Assembly: GCF_001407835.1 (NCBI RefSeq)
Contig: NZ_CYUO01000005.1
Coordinates: 434,001 to 498,000, forward strand
Origin: Lagierella massiliensis
GTDB taxonomy: Bacteria; Bacillota; Clostridia; Tissierellales; Peptoniphilaceae
Length of the DNA stretch: 64,000 bases
Direction of reading: 5' to 3'
In this document: piece by piece, positions 58,380 to 64,000 of the stretch
Layout: the number at the start of each line of letters is the position of its first letter
Numbering within the stretch: the first letter of the stretch is position 1
Notes under the pieces: model-generated
The model's database searches: none
What the model was told of the DNA's origin: nothing
Seen by the model: the letters and a program-made list of their open reading frames with translations, nothing else
Translations under genes and position numbers: made by a program

Positions 58380-60822
58380 GAATTTACAAAGGGCTATAGC
58401 TATTGCTCTTGCATCCTCACTTGCAATTGCAAACACAAGCTTTGCTGCCCAAAGCACTATAAATAAAAGTGAAACAGTTTATGTAATAAAAGAAGACAAT
58501 AAAGTTAAGGAAAAATTGGTATCAGTTTGGTTAAATTCCGATGAAAATATTAATGGTAAGGACAAGACCGATTTAAAAGATATAAAGGATTTAAAAACTG
58601 ATGAAAAGATAGAAGATAAAAATGGATATATAAACTGGAATAAGGATAAAAAAGATGTTTATTATCAAGGAGTGACAGATAAAGATGCTCCAGTTGATGT
58701 TGAAATTGAATACTATCTTGACGGAAAGAAAATAAGTAACAAAGACCTTGAAGGTAAGTCTGGAAGACTAAAAATAGTGGTTACTGCAAAGAACAACAAT
58801 TTCAAGAATGAAAAGATAGAGGGACAAAATAAAAAGATATATGCACCATATGTTGTTATGAGTGCAATGACATTTGGTGAAGAAAATGCTACAAATATAG
58901 TAGCAAAGAACTCTAAGGTTATAAAAGATGGAAAAAATCAAATTGTAACAACAATTCTTACACCAGGACTTAAAGATAATTTTAAAGATATTTTAGAAGA
59001 AAAGCAAATGGAAGAGTTCAAAGACAGTGCTGAAATGGAAATGGATATTAAGGACTATGTGCCTATTGAATCATATGTTGTAATTTCCAACGAGCTATTC
59101 CAAGAAGATGTTAAAATGGACTCAATTGGAAAACTTAGGGATGGACTTCAACAGCTTGAAGATAACTCTGCAAAGCTTGTAGATGCATCAAAAAAACTTA
59201 CCGACGCAACAGACAAGTTAAGTGGAGGAATTAATGAATTATCCAGTGGTGCAACAAAACTTAAAAGTGGTTCAAAGGAACTTTATGACAAGACTGGGGT
59301 TTTGGAAAACAAACTTGGCGATGCGTTAAATCAAGTTAAGTATTTGCCAGGAGTTATAAATCAAATGGCAGATGGCTCTAATTCCTTAGCTTCTGGAATA
59401 AATAAATACACTGAAGGTGTTTCAAAATTAAATGAAAACACTCCAAAGTTAGTTGGTGGTGCAACACAACTTAAAGAAGGATCAGAAAAACTTGATGAAG
59501 GACTTGGAAAATTAAAAACTGCCACAGGTCAACTAAGAGAAGGATCAGAAAAACTTGGAAATTTAGAAGGGGAAAAAGATTCTGTTGTAGCAAAGGTTAG
59601 TGAACTTCAAAATGGAATTTCAAGTATTTCTAATGGAGCAAAGAGTCTAAACGGTGGACTAAATGAAGCTGTAAATAGCTCTGAAAAACTTTATGCAGGA
59701 AGCACAGAATTAAATAATGGAATTCAAGAGTTAAATAGTAAGGTCTCAAACTTATCCATTCCAGATATGTCAGGACTTAAAAATATAAATGTGTCAGATG
59801 ACTTGGGAAACATTGCTTCAAATGCAAGTGCAATTGGAGGAAATATTCAAGGAATTAAAAACTCCATTGGAGCACTTTCACAAGTTGCGGCTACCTTGGA
59901 AGCAAATGGCGAAAGTGAACAAGCTGCACAAATTTATGCTGTAATAAATAATTTAAGCGAAACTACCCAAAACATTGGAGCAAATGCACAAAATATTGGT
60001 ACATCAACTCAAAATGTAGGAAATCAACTTTCAGTACTAAAAGGCATGGAAGAAAATATAGGAGCTCTTGCAGGTCTTGGTGAGTTAAAAGAAGCAACTA
60101 CAAAACTTGCAGAAGGTTCAGCAAATTTAAATAATGGATTGTCACAGCTACCAGAGGGTCTTCATAAACTTGAAGAAGGCTCAGCAAGGTTAAGTAGTGG
60201 CGCTGATGAATTAAATCTTTCAATAAACCAAGGAATTAAAAAGATTGAAGGAGAAGTTGATCCAGCAAAATTATTAAATTTATCAGACTCACTTACAAAG
60301 CTTGATGAAGCTACAGGAAGTTTAAAAGAGGGTTCAACTAAACTTGCAGCAGGAACAGTAGAAAATGTTAAGGGCGTAGAAGCTTTTGCAGATGCAATAA
60401 AAGAATTAGATAAAAACTCTGAAGTATTAAACAAAGGTGCAGGGGAACTTTCAGGAGGACTAAACCAATTCAAAGAGAAATCTCAAATGCTTGGAGATTT
60501 GACAAAAGTTAATTCCCAAGGTCTAACACCTTTAAGAAATGGTATAAAGCAACTTGATGATGGAATAGGCGCTCTATCAACAGGAGCAACTAAACTTGAA
60601 GATGGAAGTAAGTTATTAAACACCAACATGAATTTGTTTAGTGAAAAGCTTATGGAATTCAAAGACAAGGGAATTGATGAAATAGATAGAAAGACTGACA
60701 AGTTACCACAGTTCAAAGAAGTGTTGGACAAAATGTCAGAAATGGCAAAAGAAGATTCTTCATTCACAGGAACATCAGAAGGATTTGAAAGTAAGTATAG
60801 AGTTATTGAAAAGATAAAATAA
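58372..60822 (+). CDS. Secreted coiled-coil protein, YhgE/Pip-like extracellular part, MMPL partner
   Basis: An 816-residue protein with a signal peptide (cleavage near SFAAQ, about residue 26). A beta-rich domain (about 30-230) is followed by a very long helical region (about 240-780) with dozens of glycine-spaced heptads such as LSSGATKLKSGSKELYD and LKEGSEKLDEGLGKL. These resemble the extracellular X-heptad repeats of YhgE/Pip proteins, but no C-terminal membrane spans follow, so this is a free partner. It overlaps the MMPL gene and is probably its extracellular accessory, perhaps a periplasm-like conduit. Function inferred. Confidence 0.8.
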   Translation: MNKNLQRAIAIALASSLAIANTSFAAQSTINKSETVYVIKEDNKVKEKLVSVWLNSDENINGKDKTDLKDIKDLKTDEKIEDKNGYINWNKDKKDVYYQGVTDKDAPVDVEIEYYLDGKKISNKDLEGKSGRLKIVVTAKNNNFKNEKIEGQNKKIYAPYVVMSAMTFGEENATNIVAKNSKVIKDGKNQIVTTILTPGLKDNFKDILEEKQMEEFKDSAEMEMDIKDYVPIESYVVISNELFQEDVKMDSIGKLRDGLQQLEDNSAKLVDASKKLTDATDKLSGGINELSSGATKLKSGSKELYDKTGVLENKLGDALNQVKYLPGVINQMADGSNSLASGINKYTEGVSKLNENTPKLVGGATQLKEGSEKLDEGLGKLKTATGQLREGSEKLGNLEGEKDSVVAKVSELQNGISSISNGAKSLNGGLNEAVNSSEKLYAGSTELNNGIQELNSKVSNLSIPDMSGLKNINVSDDLGNIASNASAIGGNIQGIKNSIGALSQVAATLEANGESEQAAQIYAVINNLSETTQNIGANAQNIGTSTQNVGNQLSVLKGMEENIGALAGLGELKEATTKLAEGSANLNNGLSQLPEGLHKLEEGSARLSSGADELNLSINQGIKKIEGEVDPAKLLNLSDSLTKLDEATGSLKEGSTKLAAGTVENVKGVEAFADAIKELDKNSEVLNKGAGELSGGLNQFKEKSQMLGDLTKVNSQGLTPLRNGIKQLDDGIGALSTGATKLEDGSKLLNTNMNLFSEKLMEFKDKGIDEIDRKTDKLPQFKEVLDKMSEMAKEDSSFTGTSEGFESKYRVIEKIK

Positions 60823-60826
60823 ATTT

Positions 60827-60856
60827 AAAAGACAGGTATAATGCCTGTCTTTTTCT
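60827..60856. terminator. Bidirectional terminator between convergent genes
   Basis: AAAAGACAGG pairs perfectly with CCTGTCTTTT around a seven-base loop, with A and T runs on both sides. It serves the MMPL operon and the MFS gene. Confidence 0.85.
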
Positions 60857-60858
60857 TG

Positions 60859-62100
60859 CTATTTCTTAGAAGATTTTAAATAAAATGGGATTGCAAGAAG
60901 CTGTGCAATAATTGAAACAAAAACCATCAATGGAATATTTACTTCATATAGCACGCCCATAAGAAAGCTTCCTAAAAACCAAAACATACCAAAGGAACAT
61001 TCAAATATTCCATAACCGGTGGCGCGACTTTGCTTTGGAACGATGGAAGTTACCGCCGCCTTTAATATGGACTCCTGAGCGCCCATGCCAACACCCCAAA
61101 GGGCAAGGCCTATAAAAATGGAAGCTGTGGTGGTCTTTGTAAAAATGAAAACCCCAAAAGGAGCGGAAATAATTGTGGATAACACCAATGCCTTTATACC
61201 ATTTTTGTCGTACATGTATCCAAACACCATTGCAGCAACTGCGTCAACAAACATTGCTCCCGCATATAAAAGGGGAATTGTTTCGCTGTTTATTAAAGAC
61301 GAAGTTACAACTCCTTGTCCAAGGGCGCCAAAGGTCTTTGAAATATGCATTACAATTAGAGCATAATCTATAAATCCGAAGGCAAATAAACTTATACCTA
61401 TGATGTAGTAAATGAACTTGTCCTTTAATTTAAATGGAATGTACTCCTTAGGCTCAGGTTCAAAGTGTTCAGGGTTAGGAAATTTATATTTAGTTATAAA
61501 GAGCATAATAATTGTAATTAGTCCAGGGATTAAAAGAAAGGCAAAACAGGTTTTATAAATTTCAAAGGTGCTGCCGTCAGTTTTAAAAAGCATTACAACA
61601 TAGAGAAGCACTGGGCCGAGAAAGGCACCGATTTGATCAAGCAATTCTTGTATTCCAAAGCTCTTTCCAACTCCCTCTCCCGAAGCGGCAAAGGACATAA
61701 TTGTATCCTTGGCAGGTTTTTTTATTGCCTTACCCATCCTTTGAATCACAAGTAGAATTGACGCTGCAATCCAACCGTGTTCTCCCACAAGGGCCAGGGC
61801 AGGAACAGCCAAGATATCTAAAATATAACCGAAAATTGTCATTGTCCAGTACTTGTGAGTTCTGTCGGTAATTCTTCCAAAGACATATCTCATTGAGTAT
61901 CCAATAAGCTCGCCAAGTCCCGAAATAAAACCGATGGTACCTGGGGAGGCACCAAGTAAGGACAAGTATGCACCTCTAATACTGGAAGCCCCTTCGTGGG
62001 TCATATCTGAAAATAGTGAAACTATTCCAAATAAAATTATAAACACCATTGCTGGTGAAATTTTTTTTATTTTTTCTATCAACTCTCTCATCTCTTTCAT
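60859..62100 (-). CDS. Major facilitator superfamily transporter
   Basis: A 413-residue membrane protein with about twelve spans. The first loop motif has the shape GYSMRYVFGRITDRTHKYW (a variant of GxxxDRxGRR), and the second-half copy is FGYMYDKNGIK. Overall it resembles MFS permeases related to drug or metabolite efflux. No Shine-Dalgarno sequence precedes the ATG at 62100, and TATAAT (62113-62118 on the minus strand) is only 12 bases upstream, so a very short leader is likely; the in-frame ATG at 62091 is an alternative. Base use is slightly richer in G/C than neighbours. Confidence 0.88.
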   Translation of the reverse strand: MKEMRELIEKIKKISPAMVFIILFGIVSLFSDMTHEGASSIRGAYLSLLGASPGTIGFISGLGELIGYSMRYVFGRITDRTHKYWTMTIFGYILDILAVPALALVGEHGWIAASILLVIQRMGKAIKKPAKDTIMSFAASGEGVGKSFGIQELLDQIGAFLGPVLLYVVMLFKTDGSTFEIYKTCFAFLLIPGLITIIMLFITKYKFPNPEHFEPEPKEYIPFKLKDKFIYYIIGISLFAFGFIDYALIVMHISKTFGALGQGVVTSSLINSETIPLLYAGAMFVDAVAAMVFGYMYDKNGIKALVLSTIISAPFGVFIFTKTTTASIFIGLALWGVGMGAQESILKAAVTSIVPKQSRATGYGIFECSFGMFWFLGSFLMGVLYEVNIPLMVFVSIIAQLLAIPFYLKSSKK

Positions 62101-62112
62101 TAAACTAATATC

Positions 62113-62118
62113 ATTATA
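62113..62118 (-). promoter_or_regulatory. -10 box very close to the MFS start codon
   Basis: On the minus strand TATAAT ends 12 bases before the ATG at 62100, so the leader would be only about 5-6 bases. A second TATAAT lies further upstream and would give a leader of about 16 bases. Neither would contain a ribosome site. Confidence 0.45.
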
Positions 62119-62209
62119 TCAATTATATCTCTATATACAAAAGAAAGTTAAAATGAATTTGAAATGTAAGTATATTAATAGTAAAATTTAGTGTAATAAA
62201 GAGGTGTTT

Positions 62210-62656
62210 ATGAAAGTTCGAATAGTCGATGAAAAAATAAAATTAATTCCATTTTATAAAAATGAAATGGTTGCAATAGATTGGTATCAAGATAAAGATT
62301 TGGTAAAACAGGTTTATAATGTTGAGGAGCCCTATACAATTGAAAAACTAAATAGAATGTATAGTTACTTAGATACTCACGGAGATTGTTTTTATATTGA
62401 ATTTGAAAAGATACTTGTGGGAGATATTACACTTTGTGATGATGGAGAGATATCTATTGTCATATGCAGGGACTATCAAAACAAACATATTGGTAGAAAA
62501 TGTGTTTTTGATATGATTGAACTTGCAAAAGAAAAAGGATTTAACAGAGTATATGCAAAAATATATTCATTTAATGCCCAAAGCCAGAAGATGTTTAAGA
62601 AGATAGGATTTAAAAAAGAAGATAATGAACTATATGTGTTTAGATTGAAAAAATAA
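62210..62656 (+). CDS. GNAT-family N-acetyltransferase
   Basis: A 148-residue acetyl-CoA-dependent acetyltransferase. The central strand and acetyl-CoA loop read ISIVICRDYQNKHIGRKCVFDMI (an R/Q-x-x-G-x-G/R-like loop), and NAQSQKMFKKIGFKKED is the typical C-terminal helix and strand. The substrate is unknown. The ATG at 62210 behind AAGAGGTG is used rather than the GTG at 62204. It is followed closely by a small membrane protein gene. Confidence 0.88.
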   Translation: MKVRIVDEKIKLIPFYKNEMVAIDWYQDKDLVKQVYNVEEPYTIEKLNRMYSYLDTHGDCFYIEFEKILVGDITLCDDGEISIVICRDYQNKHIGRKCVFDMIELAKEKGFNRVYAKIYSFNAQSQKMFKKIGFKKEDNELYVFRLKK

Positions 62657-62675
62657 AATCAACTAAGGAGGAGAT

Positions 62676-62975
62676 ATGGCAGATAAGATAATGTTAAGTA
62701 AGTTTTTAAAATATGCTATTCAATTTGCAATACTTTATGGAGTGCTATTTGTCGTAGAACTTAGTTCAAGCAAAAAGGTTCCAAAGGTTTTAAGAACTTT
62801 AATTATGACATTCTTAGGATTGCTATACGTTGTTTCAATAGCTACAACTGGAGTATATACTATTTTTGGAACTGGAGAACCAGTTTGGCAAAGAGTTATG
62901 ACAGGACTGATTACCATAGTGCTTGCATGGTTTTTATATAAAACTGTAAAAAAGTATTGGAAGAATATTAAATAG
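62676..62975 (+). CDS. Small hypothetical membrane protein with three spans
   Basis: A 99-residue protein with three hydrophobic segments (about 13-28, 42-62, 72-88) and short Lys-rich ends (KTVKKYWKNIK). No family is recognised. It has a strong ribosome site (TAAGGAGGAG) and starts 19 bases after the GNAT gene, so the two may be one operon. Confidence 0.65.
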   Translation: MADKIMLSKFLKYAIQFAILYGVLFVVELSSSKKVPKVLRTLIMTFLGLLYVVSIATTGVYTIFGTGEPVWQRVMTGLITIVLAWFLYKTVKKYWKNIK

Positions 62976-62982
62976 AAAGAAA

Positions 62983-63383
62983 GTGATAAAAATAGTAGAC
63001 AGTTTTCATTTTTCAGTAAACATAATATCAAGAGGAAAAGGAAAAAATGCAGCATATATAAATGGAGAAAAAATAAAATATGAATAGGACGGAGTAACCT
63101 ACGACTATACAAGAAAAGAAAAAGTATTAGTAAAAAATATAATATTGCCTGATCATATACCAAAAGAATTTAATGATAGGTCGACCTTATGGAATAAAGT
63201 AGAAATGGTAGAAAAAATTCTAATGCAAAACTATCAAGACAATTCATAATAGGACTAGCAAAAAAATTATCTTTAAGTGAAAATAAAAACCTAATTGAAA
63301 GATTTATAAAAGAAAATCTAACATCACAAGGAATGATAGTAGATTATGCAATTCATGATGAGAGTCAAGACAAAAATGGGTAA
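62983..63383 (+). pseudogene. Decayed MobA/MobL (MobQ-type) relaxase, N-terminal part
   Basis: Translated with repairs, this region reads FHFSVNIISRGKGKNAAYIN, then GVTYDYTRKEKVLVKNI, PEEF-like PKEFNDRSTLWNKVEMVEK and, in the next frame, LIERFIKENLTSQGMIVDYA followed by IHDES. These are successive motifs of MobA/MobL conjugative relaxases, which nick plasmid or ICE DNA at oriT. An in-frame TAG follows KIKYE, a frameshift occurs after VEK near 63215, and the frame ends before the expected metal-binding HxH motif. The rest of the protein is missing. A remnant of a lost mobilisable element. Confidence 0.85.
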
Positions 63384-63497
63384 TAATATTATGTAGGTTG
63401 AAAGTTTTACTAGATTAAGAATAGATTTTTTACGAAAATTGTTACTTGTCTTAAAGCTTGGTTAGGTTCTAATTCTAATGAAAGTGATGGCAAAATT

Positions 63498-64000
63498 ATG
63501 AAAGAAAAACTCATTATTAAAAAATTAAGAGAAGATCGCAGAAATGAAATCTACACAAATAGAGGAATTAACCCAATATTCCAGCTAAATCCAAAATCAA
63601 AAATTTTGATAATTGGGCAAGCTCCTGGGGAAAAGGTTGAAGAAACTGGTATTTTATTTAATGATAAGAGTGGGGAAAATCTTGTCAAATGGTTGGGTAT
63701 ATCGGAAGACGTCCTCCATAGTGAAGATTTTTCTATAATTCCAATGGATTTTTATTATCCTGGAAAGGGAAAATCGGGCGACAAGGGTCCTAGATCTTTT
63801 ATTGCAAAAGAATACCATCCACTATTATTAAATGAATTGAAGGATATAAAGTTAACCATTTTGATAGGAGCCTATGCTCAAAAGTTTTATTTAAAGGATA
63901 AATTTAAGAAAAATTTAACTGAAACAGTAAAATCTTACAAAGAATTTTTGCCAGAATATTTCCCAATAGCCCACCCAAGTCCTCTAAACAACAGGTGGAT
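63498..64000 (+). CDS. Uracil-DNA glycosylase family protein, 3' end cut by the window edge
   Basis: The frame runs open from the ATG at 63498 to the window end (167 codons). Motif A is ILIIGQAPGEKVEETGILFND near residue 36, and the second motif HPSPLNNRW lies near the end, both typical of the uracil-DNA glycosylase superfamily, where they bind uracil and the flipped base. Members of this subgroup are often annotated only as 'UDG family', and the exact substrate is unsure. The ribosome site is weak (AAAGTGATGG). It follows the relaxase remnant by about 115 bases. Confidence 0.85.
   Translation, partial: MKEKLIIKKLREDRRNEIYTNRGINPIFQLNPKSKILIIGQAPGEKVEETGILFNDKSGENLVKWLGISEDVLHSEDFSIIPMDFYYPGKGKSGDKGPRSFIAKEYHPLLLNELKDIKLTILIGAYAQKFYLKDKFKKNLTETVKSYKEFLPEYFPIAHPSPLNNRW

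Overview
The window looks like chromosome from a low-GC, Gram-positive, strictly anaerobic Firmicute, most likely a Tissierellia/Peptoniphilaceae-type organism (inference). The reasons are the strong A/T bias, AGGAGG-type ribosome sites, many extended -10 promoters, cell-wall proteins anchored by CWB2 repeats instead of LPXTG, an oxygen-defence set (rubrerythrin and a one-iron superoxide reductase), an Fe-S 2-hydroxyacyl-CoA dehydratase-like enzyme, YedF/DUF3343 selenium/sulfur genes and a SAM-I riboswitch. There are no rRNA, tRNA or CRISPR loci.

Layout. 1-623 is the right part of an IS3-family (IS150-like) element; a second, complete copy lies at 21031-22498 in the same orientation. Between them are a phosphodiesterase, a ferric-iron-type ABC importer (lipoprotein, ATPase, fused permease), a two-component system followed by an ABC exporter, and an 11-kb gene for a 3684-residue secreted surface protein made of about 19 InlB-like repeats and three CWB2 modules. 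Structured non-coding repeats flank that gene on both sides (9421-9760 and 22530-23545). From 23.7 to 45.3 kb the window is housekeeping and redox genes: an S41-like protein, rubrerythrin, YedF, DUF3343, MscS, DUF951, a second CWB2 protein, Mrp ATPase, LysR regulator, formate/nitrite channel, superoxide reductase, RNA methyltransferases, a SpoIIE phosphatase, glucose-6-phosphate isomerase, PHP phosphatase, asparaginase, signal peptidase and C39 peptidase. From 45.3 to 64 kb it holds an iron-responsive small RNA candidate, ispDF, metK under a SAM riboswitch, cysteine synthase, a phospholipase-D-type enzyme, a gluzincin peptidase, a self-regulated DUF2812-PadR operon, an iron alcohol dehydrogenase, a TetR-MMPL-coiled-coil export operon, an MFS transporter, a decayed MobA/MobL relaxase and a truncated uracil-DNA glycosylase-family gene.

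The most novel-looking item is at 45303-45426. A consensus promoter overlaps a near-perfect Fur box and drives a roughly 89-nt non-coding RNA that ends in an intrinsic terminator, with CCCC exposed in both hairpin loops. One C-rich segment is perfectly complementary over 11 nt to the ribosome-binding site of the nearby Fe-S dehydratase-like gene, and shorter matches cover the ribosome sites of superoxide reductase, rubrerythrin and the iron alcohol dehydrogenase. This suggests an iron-sparing small RNA comparable in logic to RyhB, FsrA and IsrR.

Regulatory architecture is unusually readable: three 11-bp PhoB/OmpR-type repeats before the response regulator, a 17-bp perfect inverted repeat framing the -10 of the PadR operon, two 13-bp TetR-type palindromes before the MMPL operon, a 16-bp palindrome over the -10 of the formate channel gene, and two genes that may be read from leaderless or near-leaderless messages.
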